Positions 52,755-61,351 of a DNA stretch of 64,000 nt are shown in pieces. This stretch comes from Desulfovibrio sp. (GTDB lineage Bacteria > Desulfobacterota > Desulfovibrionia > Desulfovibrionales > Desulfovibrionaceae): contig NZ_WASP01000002.1 in the NCBI RefSeq assembly GCF_009712225.1, positions 62,001 to 126,000 of the forward strand, given 5' to 3'. Below the pieces are notes generated by a model, which saw only the letters and a program-made list of their open reading frames with translations, ran no database searches and was not told the origin of the DNA. Position 1 is the first letter of the stretch; every line of letters begins with the position of its first letter. The position numbers and the translations under genes were made by a program.

Positions 52755-53618
52755 CTAATCTTTGCGAAAGACCATGGTCATCATGTTACCCCAGAAAGGC
52801 GGAGAGAGTCCTTCTGGCTCCTGCCCCTTGTTCCTCGCATCCACGGCCCTGCTAACGGCCTGAATGTCGCACGCGGGGTTTGCGTACGGGGTTTCCTCGT
52901 AAAAAAATGTCTGCCCCACTGTGCTGCAGCCCAGTGCCGCAAATTCGCCTGCCAGCGATTGCGGCGTGTAGCCCACACAGTCACAAGGGGTAAGGCTGAA
53001 GCGGAATCTTTTGCGGAACACCTGATGGCAAAAAGACTCCATGTTGGGCTGGGCAGTCACATATACAAGCCCGCCCGCAGCCAGCAGCGATACAGCCTTG
53101 CTGAAAAAGCGGCGCGGCGCATGCACATACTGCAATACGCCGCGAAATATGATCAGATCAAAACCTGGGGTTATGTCCAGATCAGGAAAAAACCCTTCCT
53201 GAACAGGATACTTTTGAGCCGCCTTTAGCGCCGCCTCATGCCCGAATTCCACACCGTGGCACTCGTGCCCAGCGGCAGCAAACATGTCCAGAAAGAGGCC
53301 GTCGGCACAGCCAACGTCAAGCACCTTGGCGCCGGGGTTTAAAAACTGCGCAATATACTCGTAGTCCACCACATACATGCGCTGCCGCTGGGCGCATTCT
53401 TCCTTTACCGCGCTGTGTTCACGGTTCTGATAATCCTGCCAGTATGCAGACAGGCCAGCCTGATTAAGACGATGGTCGCAATAGTATGCGCCGCAAGCAC
53501 ACTTTTGCGCCATTACACCCTCGCCAGCTTCATAGACAATCTGGCTTTGCTGACCTCCGCACACAGGACAGGAAGCAACTTTTTCCAGATAATGCCGGAC
53601 AAAAAAAGTATCTTCCAT
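52755..53618 (-). CDS. Zinc-ribbon class I SAM-dependent methyltransferase
   Basis: 287 residues from the ATG at 53618 (GGAGG five bases upstream). The N-terminus has CPVCGG and CACGAYYC, a probable zinc ribbon, then the Rossmann-type methyltransferase: AKVLDVGCADGLFLDMF (motif I), HGVEFG (motif II), FDLIIFRGVLQYVHAPRRF (motif IV), and GGLVYVTAQPN. Relatives modify sugar nucleotides or act on small molecules in polysaccharide clusters. The gene lies just outside the island and 77 bp after the LysR gene. A 9-bp inverted repeat abuts its ribosome site. Substrate unknown. Confidence 0.8.
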   Translation of the reverse strand: MEDTFFVRHYLEKVASCPVCGGQQSQIVYEAGEGVMAQKCACGAYYCDHRLNQAGLSAYWQDYQNREHSAVKEECAQRQRMYVVDYEYIAQFLNPGAKVLDVGCADGLFLDMFAAAGHECHGVEFGHEAALKAAQKYPVQEGFFPDLDITPGFDLIIFRGVLQYVHAPRRFFSKAVSLLAAGGLVYVTAQPNMESFCHQVFRKRFRFSLTPCDCVGYTPQSLAGEFAALGCSTVGQTFFYEETPYANPACDIQAVSRAVDARNKGQEPEGLSPPFWGNMMTMVFRKD

Positions 53619-53626
53619 CACTTCCT

Positions 53627-53648
53627 CCGTTCTAGAACACTAGAACGG
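53627..53648 (-). promoter_or_regulatory. 9-bp inverted repeat abutting the methyltransferase ribosome site
   Basis: CCGTTCTAG-AACA-CTAGAACGG, perfect dyad. On the minus strand its right arm runs into the GGAGG ribosome site of the methyltransferase, so it could fold into an RNA hairpin that controls translation or be a protein operator. Confidence 0.5.
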
Positions 53649-53695
53649 CTTTGCGAACCTGTCCAGCATGCGCCCTACCGCGGGGACAACCAGCG

Positions 53696-54622
53696 CTACG
53701 ACAGTGTTTTGCACGCGCATATCTGCCCTACAATTTCCATGGGCAGTGGACGACCGCTTCCCGTAAGCCCCTCGAGCGCGTCGGTCAAAAATTTTACGAG
53801 GCAATCCGCAAGATCGAGTCTGGCGGTCTCCTCGCCAAAAACAGCTATTTCAGTATCGGGCATAGCTGGCAGAGCCAACGATTCTGGCGCTTCCACAAGC
53901 CCTGGCCCCAGAAAGGAACGTCCAAGCACAGAGAGCCCGAGGTTGCCAATAACTGCAGCCTGCAAGCCCATGATACTGTGCACGGTGCACGAGATGCGCC
54001 AGGGCAGCTGCGCCGCGCGCAGCACATCCAGCATGATGCGCCGGTACGAGCAGGGCGTTGGCAGTGCTACCAGCGGCAGCGTGCCATTGACGTCTGGCAT
54101 GAATTCGGGCGAGGCTATCCACACCAGTTTTTCGCGCCATATGACGCGACCTGTCTGCGGCTGGGCATCGCGCTTGGCAATCACAAGATCCAGTTCGCCA
54201 GCATTGAGTTTTTCCACCAGCATGGTCGAGAGGCCTGTCATGAGCTCAAGCCGCACCTGCGGATGCGCCTTGCCAAATCGGGAAAGCAGCACCGGCAGCT
54301 GCCTCGGTATAAAGTCCTCCGCCACGCCAAGGCGCATGCGCCCCTCAATGGGCGGGGCTGTCATGAGACGCAGAGTTTCGTCGTTGCGTGCAATGATGGC
54401 GTAGGCGTGGGCCAGCAGCAGCTCGCCATCAGCGCTCAACACCACGGCACGGCTTGTGCGGTTGAAAAGACTTTTGCCCACAATGCTTTCCAGCCTGCGT
54501 ATCTGCTGGCTGATGGCCGACTGCGTGCGGGCAAGAACATCACCCGCCGCAGTAAAACTGCCTGTTTCCGCTACGGTGACAAAGGTGCGTAACAGGTCGA
54601 TTTCTAGATCTGGCTGTTTCAT
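53696..54622 (-). CDS. LysR-family transcriptional regulator
   Basis: 308 residues. The N-terminal winged helix-turn-helix carries LLRTFVTVAETGSFTAAGDVLARTQSA with the recognition helix SAISQQIRRLE; the remainder is the two-lobed inducer-binding domain (MRLGVAEDFIPRQLP, GELDLVIAKRD). It is divergent from the alcohol-dehydrogenase-family gene at 54925, which it probably regulates, as is usual for this family. GAGG precedes the ATG. Inducer unknown. Confidence 0.9.
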   Translation of the reverse strand: MKQPDLEIDLLRTFVTVAETGSFTAAGDVLARTQSAISQQIRRLESIVGKSLFNRTSRAVVLSADGELLLAHAYAIIARNDETLRLMTAPPIEGRMRLGVAEDFIPRQLPVLLSRFGKAHPQVRLELMTGLSTMLVEKLNAGELDLVIAKRDAQPQTGRVIWREKLVWIASPEFMPDVNGTLPLVALPTPCSYRRIMLDVLRAAQLPWRISCTVHSIMGLQAAVIGNLGLSVLGRSFLGPGLVEAPESLALPAMPDTEIAVFGEETARLDLADCLVKFLTDALEGLTGSGRPLPMEIVGQICACKTLS

Positions 54623-54924
54623 GCCTCATCAATAATAAAATCTACTCAATCCCACAACAACTATTAATTTCACTTTTCAATCCACCATGCCTATAGCTAG
54701 GCAAAGGCAAAACGCACGGAGATCACAACGCTGCGTGAGTTTTGCCCGTGAGGCTGCAAGGCAGGGGAGTAAAGATTTCCTGCAAAGCTGCCTCATGCAT
54801 GGGCGGCACAGCCTGTTGTGTCAGGTATGCCGCCGGGATTCATGGGGGGCGCAGGCAGGCAGGATTTGTCAGGCCCTGCCTGTCTGGCCCTCTACCAGAC
54901 AAATACAAACCACAGGAGCATACC
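54623..54924. other. Divergent regulatory region between lysR and the ADH-family gene
   Basis: 302 bp. The first 70 bp next to lysR are AT-rich and contain a TATTAT/TTGTTG pair on the minus strand, but it would start transcription only about three bases before the ATG. Nearer the ADH-family gene there are short direct repeats (CAGG units near 54851-54890). A LysR operator of T-N11-A type cannot be pinned down. Confidence 0.35.
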
Positions 54925-55929
54925 ATGAACGCAGTTATCGCTACTGGCGGCCTCAGCCCGGAATCACCCCAGGCCTTCACAGATCAGGAGCGGCCTGTGC
55001 CTGCGCCCGACACGCATGACCTGCTGGTTAAAGTTGCTGCGGCAGGCATGAACCCGGTGGACACCAAGGTGTTTGCAAGACTTGAACAGGGTGTGCAACG
55101 CGTTCTTGGCTGGGACGCCGTTGGTGAAGTGGTGGCTGTGGGGCCGCAGGCCGGTCCGTTTACCCCTGGTCAAAGGGTTTTTTATGCGGGGGACCTTACC
55201 CGCGATGGCAGCAATGCCGAATTTCAGCTTGTGGACGCCCGTATCGCCGCGCTTGCGCCGTCAAACCTCAGCAACGCCGAGGCTGCTGTAATGCCGCTGA
55301 CCAGCATAACAGCGTGGGAAGGCGTATTTGACCGCCTCGGCTTTGTTGCCGCCCCCGGTGCAAATCAGGGGAGCAGTCTGCTTGTCATCGGCGGTGCTGG
55401 CGGTGTGGGTTCCATGATCATCCAGCTTGCCGCATGGGCAGGCATAACGGTGGCAGCCACGGCAGGCAGGCCCAATTCAGCGCAATGGTGCAAGGAACTG
55501 GGAGCATCCGTGGTGATCGGACGCGACAACATCCCCGCCCGCCTGAAGGATGCAGGACTGCCCCAGACAGACGCCATTTTCTGCACCACCCACGCAGCCG
55601 ATCACTGGGCCGCCATGGCCGAGGTGATCAACCCGCAAGGAAGCGTGTGCCTCATCGACGACCCTTCCGGCCCGCTGGACATAACCCTTTTCAAGCCCAA
55701 GTGCGCCCGCATCTGCTGGGAATTCATGTTCACCCGATCCCTGTTCCACACCCATGACATGGCCCGACAGGGGCAGATCCTCGACTCCGTGGCCCGCATG
55801 GTTGAAGCGGGCACCTTGCGCACCACGCTGGCCGACACGCTTGCAGGGCTTTCTGCCAATACAGTGCGACAGGCCCACATGCGGCAGTCTTCCGAAACCA
55901 TGGTGGGCAAGCAGGTTATTGTTTTCTAG
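54925..55929 (+). CDS. Zinc-independent alcohol dehydrogenase/quinone oxidoreductase family protein
   Basis: 334 residues from the ATG at 54925 (ribosome site CAGGAG). Medium-chain dehydrogenase/reductase fold: GMNPVDTKVF near the start, GWDAVGEVVAVG, and the NADPH-binding LLVIGGAGGVGSM. The Cys/His zinc ligands of classical alcohol dehydrogenases are not seen. It probably reduces an enone or quinone with NADPH. It is divergent from the LysR gene, the usual arrangement for an inducible detoxification enzyme. The upstream frame is open without similarity. Confidence 0.85.
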   Translation: MNAVIATGGLSPESPQAFTDQERPVPAPDTHDLLVKVAAAGMNPVDTKVFARLEQGVQRVLGWDAVGEVVAVGPQAGPFTPGQRVFYAGDLTRDGSNAEFQLVDARIAALAPSNLSNAEAAVMPLTSITAWEGVFDRLGFVAAPGANQGSSLLVIGGAGGVGSMIIQLAAWAGITVAATAGRPNSAQWCKELGASVVIGRDNIPARLKDAGLPQTDAIFCTTHAADHWAAMAEVINPQGSVCLIDDPSGPLDITLFKPKCARICWEFMFTRSLFHTHDMARQGQILDSVARMVEAGTLRTTLADTLAGLSANTVRQAHMRQSSETMVGKQVIVF

Positions 55930-56132
55930 CTTCGCGCGGATGACACGGCTCTTCTGACGGGCAGGCGTTTGGGCAACCCTCACCCGCAACGCCAGCACTG
56001 CCCATCACGAAAGTTGTACATACGTGGCACGAGCCCGTGCGGTACGTTCCACGCAACGAAGCCCGCATCGCCAGGCAATGCCTGAAACGGTGCGGGCCTC
56101 AAATATGGCTGGCCGTGCTCTACGGGCAATGC

Positions 56133-57320
56133 CTATGAGCGGTAGTCGGAATTGAGGCTCACGTATTCGTGGCCGAGGTCGGACGCCTGAAAGTTATAAA
56201 AACCCGTGCCGCCGCCCAGATCAATTTCCACCTGCACGTCCTTGGCCTTGAGCAGTTCGGCCAGTGCGTCTTCCTGGTCTTCATTGACCGGGCATCCCTT
56301 GCGGAAGCGCTCGATACCGCACAGCTTCATGCTGACCTTGGTGGGGTCAAACTTTGCACCGCTGTAACCCACGGCGGTCACTATGCGGCCCCAGTTGGCA
56401 TCTCCGCCGTAGATGGCGGTTTTGACCAGCTGCGAATGGCCTACGCTGCGCGCCACGGTGCGGGCGTCGTTGTCGCTGGCAGCGCCGGTAACGGTAATAT
56501 GGATGACCTTGCTGGCACCCTCGCCGTCCATGACCAGCATGTGCGACACGGTACCGAGAATATCGGTCAAGGCTTCTTCCAGCAAAGCCAGATCCGCATC
56601 ACTCTGTGCCACAACGCCAGAAGCACCGTTGGCAAGACCAAGAATGGTATCATTGGTGGAGGTATCGCCATCAACGCTCACGCGGTTGAAGGTTTTTTCG
56701 ACCGCGCGGCCAAACATGGCCTGCCACGGTTCACGCTCCACCTTGGCATCTGTGAGGGCCACGCAAAGCATGGTGGCCATGTTGGGGCAGATCATGCCCG
56801 CACCCTTGGCCATGACCGTGAGGCGCACTGTGCCGCCAGCAAGGGTTACCTCACGCATGGAAAACTTGGGAAAGGCGTCGGTGGTCATGAAGGCGCGCGT
56901 AAAGCCCTCGGCATCGCGTGTACCGATATTCTTGACCAGTGAGGGCACAGCCTCGAGCCACAGATCCATCTTGAGGTGCGCACCCACAACGCCTGTGGAA
57001 AGGGGCAGGATTTCATCGGCCTCAAGCCCGGTCAGGCCCGCAACCATGGCCTGGGTGGCCCGGCAGTTGGCAAGGCCTTCGTCGCCGGTGCAGGCATTGG
57101 CCTGGCCGGAATTGGCCAGCACAGCGCGGGCCGTTCCACGGCTTGCCAGTATTTCCTGACACACCAGCACGGGCGCGGCCTTGAACAGGTTCTGGGTAAA
57201 CATGCCCGCCAGCACGGCGGTTATGTCTGAAACTATGATGCCAAGGTCATCACGGCCAGCCTTTTTAAAGCATGCCGCCGCTGCACCGGCCCTGAAACCT
57301 TTTGGCAGATCGTCCTGCAT
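56133..57320 (-). CDS. argJ: Bifunctional glutamate N-acetyltransferase/amino-acid acetyltransferase ArgJ
   Basis: 395 residues, cytoplasmic. It moves the acetyl group from N-acetylornithine to glutamate, recycling it in arginine synthesis, and may also use acetyl-CoA. Visible: PKGFRAGAAAACFKKAG at the start, AVLANSGQANACTG, ILPLSTGVVGAHL, MAKGAGMICPNMATML, which contains the Ala-Thr autocleavage site that separates the two chains, and SVDGDTSTNDTILG. The C-terminus ends with the conserved DYRS-type tail. Stands alone; no other arg genes nearby. Confidence 0.95.
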   Translation of the reverse strand: MQDDLPKGFRAGAAAACFKKAGRDDLGIIVSDITAVLAGMFTQNLFKAAPVLVCQEILASRGTARAVLANSGQANACTGDEGLANCRATQAMVAGLTGLEADEILPLSTGVVGAHLKMDLWLEAVPSLVKNIGTRDAEGFTRAFMTTDAFPKFSMREVTLAGGTVRLTVMAKGAGMICPNMATMLCVALTDAKVEREPWQAMFGRAVEKTFNRVSVDGDTSTNDTILGLANGASGVVAQSDADLALLEEALTDILGTVSHMLVMDGEGASKVIHITVTGAASDNDARTVARSVGHSQLVKTAIYGGDANWGRIVTAVGYSGAKFDPTKVSMKLCGIERFRKGCPVNEDQEDALAELLKAKDVQVEIDLGGGTGFYNFQASDLGHEYVSLNSDYRS

Positions 57321-57501
57321 TACCTACTCCATAACATCGTTGACTGTGCCGCAGCCGCCCCGGCTGTTTCCAGAGCCTGCGCGATATGACCGATACCTGT
57401 TCCGTCAGGCAGATCCACTTTGAAAAAGTGAACGTGCTCCCAGTGCAGAATGCACTTTTACCGCACGGTCAACAACTGCAAATTTGCCCCGGATGCAAGA
57501 C

Positions 57502-57533
57502 GGGGGAGGAAACTGTAACGCTTCCTCCCCCGC
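57502..57533. terminator. Hairpins downstream of fusA
   Basis: An 11-bp stem (57502-57512 with 57523-57533, CGGGGGAGGAA/TTCCTCCCCCG) and a smaller one at 57546-57562 (GTGCGGC-TAT-GCCGCAC) follow the fusA stop. Neither has a clear U tract, so termination here is plausible but not certain. Confidence 0.45.
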
Positions 57534-57570
57534 CGTATAAACCTAGTGCGGCTATGCCGCACAGATCAGA

Positions 57571-59649
57571 CTATGTGCGGCTCTTCTGAATTTCTTCAGC
57601 AATGGCAGCGGGCACGCGTTCGTAATGGTCGAACTGCATGGTGAAGGTGGCGCGGCCCTGGGTGCGCGAACGCAGGTCGGTGGCGTAGCCAAACATGGCG
57701 GAAAGCGGAACCTGAGCGCGAACGCTCTGTGCGCCGCCAGCGCGGGCTTCCATGCTCTGCACGCGACCACGGCGGCCGTTGAGGTCGCCCATGACGTCGC
57801 CAAGGTATTCTTCAGGGGTAACCACTTCCACGTCCATGATGGGTTCGAGCAGCACAGGGGTAGCCTTGCGCATGCCGTCCTTGATGGCCATGGAACCGGC
57901 CACGTAGAAGGCCTGTTCGGAAGAGTCGACTTCGTGGTACGAACCGAAGATCAGGTTGACCTTCACGTCCACAACGGGGAAGCCAGCGAGCACACCGGCT
58001 TTCAGGGCGTCGTTGATACCCTTGTCAACAGCGGGGATGTATTCCTTGGGAATAACGCCGCCGGTGATGGAGTTGACGAACTGGTAGCCGTTGCCGGGGT
58101 TGGGTTCAACCTCGATCACAACGTGACCGTACTGACCGCGACCACCAGACTGCTTGGCGTACTTGAGGTCCGACTTGGCAGGCTTGGAGATGGTTTCGCG
58201 GTAGGCAACCTGGGGCTTGCCCACGTTGGCGTTCACGTTGAATTCGCGGGTGAGGCGGTCAACGATGATTTCCAGGTGCAGTTCGCCCATACCGGCGATC
58301 AGGGTCTGGTTGGTTTCATCGTCGCCCTTCACGCGGAAGGACGGATCTTCCTTGGCCAGCTTGTTCAGAGCGGCGGAAAGAGCGTCGCGGTCGGCCTTGG
58401 TCTTGGGCTCGATGGCCACTTCGATAACCGGATCAGGAATGTTCAACGATTCCAGGATCACTTCGCGCTTTTCGTCGCACAAGGTGTCGCCGGTGGAGGC
58501 GTTCTTGAGGCCCACGAGAGCAACGATGTCGCCAGCGCCAGCCCATTTCACGTCTTCACGCTTGTTGGCGTGCATCTTCAGGATGCGGCCGATGCGTTCG
58601 CGCTTGCCGGTGTTGGCGTTGTACACGGTCATGCCGGATTCGAGGAAGCCGGAATAAATACGGAAGAACGAAAGGTGACCGATGAAGGGGTCGGAGAAGA
58701 GCTTGAACACCAGACCGGCAAGGGGTTCCTTGTCGTCGCAGTGGCATTCAACAACTTCATCTTCCTTGCCAGCAATGTGGCCGGGCATGGGTGGGATGTC
58801 CACAGGAGAAGGCAGGTAGTCCACCACGGCGTCAAGCAGGGGCTGCACGCCCATGTTGCGGAAAGCCGAACCCAGCAGCACCGGCACGATGTTGCGGGCA
58901 ATGGTGGCCTTGCGGATGCACGAAATGATTTCTTCCTCGGTGAGGGTTTCGCCACCAAGGTACTTTTCGAGCAGGGCTTCGTCTTCTTCTGCCACGGCTT
59001 CAAGCATTTCGTGATGCTTTTCGTCGTACAGATCCTTCATGTCGGCAGGCACGTCTTCAACGGTGAATTCCGCACCCTTGGAGGACTTGTCGAAACGGAT
59101 GGCCTTGCCAAGCACCAGGTCTACCACGCCTTCAAATTTGTCTTCGCTGCCGATGGGCAACTGCAAGGGCACGGGCTTGGCACCCAGGCGGTCGTGAATC
59201 ATGTCCACGCAGCGGAAGAAGTTGGCGCCGATGCGGTCCATCTTGTTCACAAAGCAGATACGCGGAACATTGTAGCGGTCAGCCTGACGCCACACGGTTT
59301 CAGACTGGGGCTCAACACCGGCAACGGCGTCGAACACGCACACGGCACCGTCGAGCACGCGCAGCGAACGTTCCACTTCGATGGTGAAGTCAACGTGGCC
59401 GGGGGTGTCGATGATGTTGATGCGGCAGTCTTTCCAGAAGCAGGTGGTCGCGGCGGAGGTAATGGTGATGCCGCGTTCCTGTTCCTGCTCCATCCAGTCC
59501 ATGGTGGAGGCGCCGTCGTGCGTTTCACCAATCTTGTGGTTAACGCCGGTATAAAAAAGAATACGTTCGGTAGTGGTAGTTTTGCCTGCGTCAATATGGG
59601 CCATAATGCCGATATTACGCTGTTTGTTTACAGCAACGGTGCGGGACAC
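57571..59649 (-). CDS. fusA: Elongation factor G
   Basis: 692 residues, the GTPase that translocates the ribosome. G1 [16 protein letters not shown]3 [17 protein letters not shown]4 CFVNKMDR; domains II to V follow, with [10 protein letters not shown] and [14 protein letters not shown]. The start is a GTG at 59649 with GGAGGAAA upstream. It is the last gene of the rpsL-rpsG-fusA str operon; tuf does not follow within the window. Translation-factor codon bias is strong. Confidence 0.97.
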   Translation of the reverse strand: MSRTVAVNKQRNIGIMAHIDAGKTTTTERILFYTGVNHKIGETHDGASTMDWMEQEQERGITITSAATTCFWKDCRINIIDTPGHVDFTIEVERSLRVLDGAVCVFDAVAGVEPQSETVWRQADRYNVPRICFVNKMDRIGANFFRCVDMIHDRLGAKPVPLQLPIGSEDKFEGVVDLVLGKAIRFDKSSKGAEFTVEDVPADMKDLYDEKHHEMLEAVAEEDEALLEKYLGGETLTEEEIISCIRKATIARNIVPVLLGSAFRNMGVQPLLDAVVDYLPSPVDIPPMPGHIAGKEDEVVECHCDDKEPLAGLVFKLFSDPFIGHLSFFRIYSGFLESGMTVYNANTGKRERIGRILKMHANKREDVKWAGAGDIVALVGLKNASTGDTLCDEKREVILESLNIPDPVIEVAIEPKTKADRDALSAALNKLAKEDPSFRVKGDDETNQTLIAGMGELHLEIIVDRLTREFNVNANVGKPQVAYRETISKPAKSDLKYAKQSGGRGQYGHVVIEVEPNPGNGYQFVNSITGGVIPKEYIPAVDKGINDALKAGVLAGFPVVDVKVNLIFGSYHEVDSSEQAFYVAGSMAIKDGMRKATPVLLEPIMDVEVVTPEEYLGDVMGDLNGRRGRVQSMEARAGGAQSVRAQVPLSAMFGYATDLRSRTQGRATFTMQFDHYERVPAAIAEEIQKSRT

Positions 59650-59750
59650 GGTGTTTCCTCCATACTGCGGATGCGGTGTGGTGCAAAGCCGACGCCGCTT
59701 CCTTGCGGACGCGGCGTCGGGCTGAATTCAGAATAAAGCGGAAGGCCCTC

Positions 59751-60221
59751 TTACCAGCGGTAGTGAGCGAAAGCCTTGTTCGCGTCGGCCATGCGGTGCG
59801 TGTCTTCACGCTTTTTCACCGCGCCGCCGCGACCGTTGAAAGCATCCAGCAGTTCGGCGGAAAGCTTGGCAGTCATGCCCTTTTCACCGCGCGAACGCGC
59901 ATAGTTGATAAGCCAGCGAATCGACAGGGAAACCTGACGTTCGGGGCGCACTTCCATGGGCACCTGGTAGGTGGCACCGCCAACGCGGCGGGCCTTAACT
60001 TCCATGTGGGGCTTCACGTTGTCCAGGGCCTTTTCAAAGGCGCGCATGGGTTCTTCGCCCGTCTTTTCTGCCAGGGTCTCAAGGGAGCTGTAGAAAATCT
60101 TTTCGGCTGCACCCTTCTTGCCGTCGAACATAAGCCTGTTCACAAACTTGGTGACAAGGCGGCTGGAGTACAACGGATCGGGCAGCACTTCCCTCTTCGG
60201 GATAGGACCTTTACGGGGCAT
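59751..60221 (-). CDS. rpsG: 30S ribosomal protein S7
   Basis: 156 residues, full length for the family. [20 protein letters not shown] start, then [21 protein letters not shown] and [14 protein letters not shown]. It binds the 3' major domain of 16S rRNA and can regulate the str operon in other bacteria. Ribosome site GGAG. Between rpsL and fusA, with 101 bp to fusA. Confidence 0.97.
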   Translation of the reverse strand: MPRKGPIPKREVLPDPLYSSRLVTKFVNRLMFDGKKGAAEKIFYSSLETLAEKTGEEPMRAFEKALDNVKPHMEVKARRVGGATYQVPMEVRPERQVSLSIRWLINYARSRGEKGMTAKLSAELLDAFNGRGGAVKKREDTHRMADANKAFAHYRW

Positions 60222-60332
60222 GGGGTTTCTCCTTCATGCTTGATTGGCGGCGGCGGCACCAAACCCCGCGGCGACCGGCGCTTCCAAGGAAGCAGCCAGG
60301 CGGGCCGCATGGCACACGCCGAATGAAAAAAA

Positions 60333-60704
60333 CTACTTGGGACGCTTGGCGCCGTACTTGGAACGGCTCTTGCGACGGTCGGCCACGCCGGACGTATCAA
60401 GAGTACCGCGCACGATGTGGTAACGGACACCGGGCAAGTCTTTTACACGACCGCCGCGGATGATCACCACGGAGTGTTCCTGCAGGTTGTGGCCTTCGCC
60501 GGGGATGTAGGCCGTAACTTCGATACCGTTGGTCAGGCGCACACGGGCGACCTTACGCAGAGCCGAGTTAGGCTTTTTCGGGGTGGTGGTGTAAACGCGG
60601 GTGCAAACGCCACGGCGCTGCGGGCAAGCCTGCAGGGCGGGGGTCTTCTTGCGCTTCACCACGGCCTTCCGCTCGATGCGGATAAGCTGGTTAATCGTGG
60701 GCAT
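60333..60704 (-). CDS. rpsL: 30S ribosomal protein S12
   Basis: 123 residues. [17 protein letters not shown] start and [19 protein letters not shown], whose Lys is the streptomycin-resistance position; [36 protein letters not shown] core (abbreviated here as [19 protein letters not shown]) and a basic end [10 protein letters not shown]. It sits at the decoding centre. First gene of the operon, with GGAGGG upstream and a promoter 55 bp before the start. Confidence 0.97.
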   Translation of the reverse strand: MPTINQLIRIERKAVVKRKKTPALQACPQRRGVCTRVYTTTPKKPNSALRKVARVRLTNGIEVTAYIPGEGHNLQEHSVVIIRGGRVKDLPGVRYHIVRGTLDTSGVADRRKSRSKYGAKRPK

Positions 60705-60758
60705 TATTTCCCTCCATATGGGATATTGCGCTCAAAAAATGAGCTTTTAGAACGACAG

Positions 60759-60787
60759 GACATAGCGTGTCTGCCAGGGGCTGTCAA
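60759..60787 (-). promoter_or_regulatory. Candidate promoter of the str operon
   Basis: On the minus strand, perfect TTGACA (60787-60782), 17-nt spacer, TATGTC (60764-60759), about 55 bp before the rpsL ATG. Confidence 0.6.
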
Positions 60788-60843
60788 TAGGCAGCGCCCG
60801 CGCAGAGCGCGAACAAAAATTTTGTTCTTACACCAAACCCTGA

Positions 60844-60874
60844 CAAAAAAACAAGCCGTTAGCGCGTGGCTTGT
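60844..60874 (-). terminator. Rho-independent terminator of the SMR gene
   Basis: On the minus strand, ACAAGCC-N10-GGCTTGT followed by a long T run, 16 bases after the SMR stop. Confidence 0.85.
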
Positions 60875-60889
60875 GGCCGCAACCTCTGT

Positions 60890-61234
60890 TTAGTGGGGCA
60901 TGGAGCCAGAAAAAAAATTTATGACAAGTACGCCCAGAACTATCAAACCAAGGCCAAGGCAGGCGGCCATGTCGAGCTTTTGCCCAAAAAATACCAGGCC
61001 CAGGACCGAGACAAGCACAATGCCAATACCGCTCCAGATGCCGTAAGAAATGCCCATGGGCACGATCTCAAGCACCTTTGAGAGCAGATAAAACGAGATG
61101 CCGTAGCCAAGCAGCGAGGCTATGGTGGGCAACATGCGGCTCATGCCGGCCGACTGTTTGAGACAGGCGGTGGCCGCAACCTCTACCAGGATGGCCGCGC
61201 CCAGTTGCAGATAGGCCGTAATGGCAGGACTCAT
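60890..61234 (-). CDS. Small multidrug resistance (SMR/EmrE-like) transporter
   Basis: 114 residues from the ATG at 61234 (GAGG five bases upstream). Four transmembrane helices; the first carries the proton/drug-binding Glu (Glu18 in LVEVAATACLK), and SYGIWSGIGIVL is the family's third-helix signature with a conserved Trp-Ser-Gly. It works as a dimer exchanging protons for cationic or guanidinium compounds; which group cannot be told from sequence. It follows valS by 117 bp and ends at a strong terminator. Confidence 0.88.
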   Translation of the reverse strand: MSPAITAYLQLGAAILVEVAATACLKQSAGMSRMLPTIASLLGYGISFYLLSKVLEIVPMGISYGIWSGIGIVLVSVLGLVFFGQKLDMAACLGLGLIVLGVLVINFFSGSMPH

Positions 61235-61351
61235 ACAAACCTCATTTTTGTGCGGGGCCTTGCCACCGCAGCAAGCAAGGCGCGGACGACAGGCAACTGC
61301 CCGCCGTCCGCGCCGCATATACAGACCGGAAACCAGTGTGGTTACAGCCGG

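Noticed and set aside
54632-54660. TTGTTG-N17-TATTAT on the minus strand as lysR promoter
   Set aside because: Transcription would begin about three bases before the ATG, leaving no room for the GAGG ribosome site.
57625-59736. Long plus-strand open frame of 703 codons over fusA
   Set aside because: Antisense to a complete EF-G gene; no ribosome site or recognisable domain.
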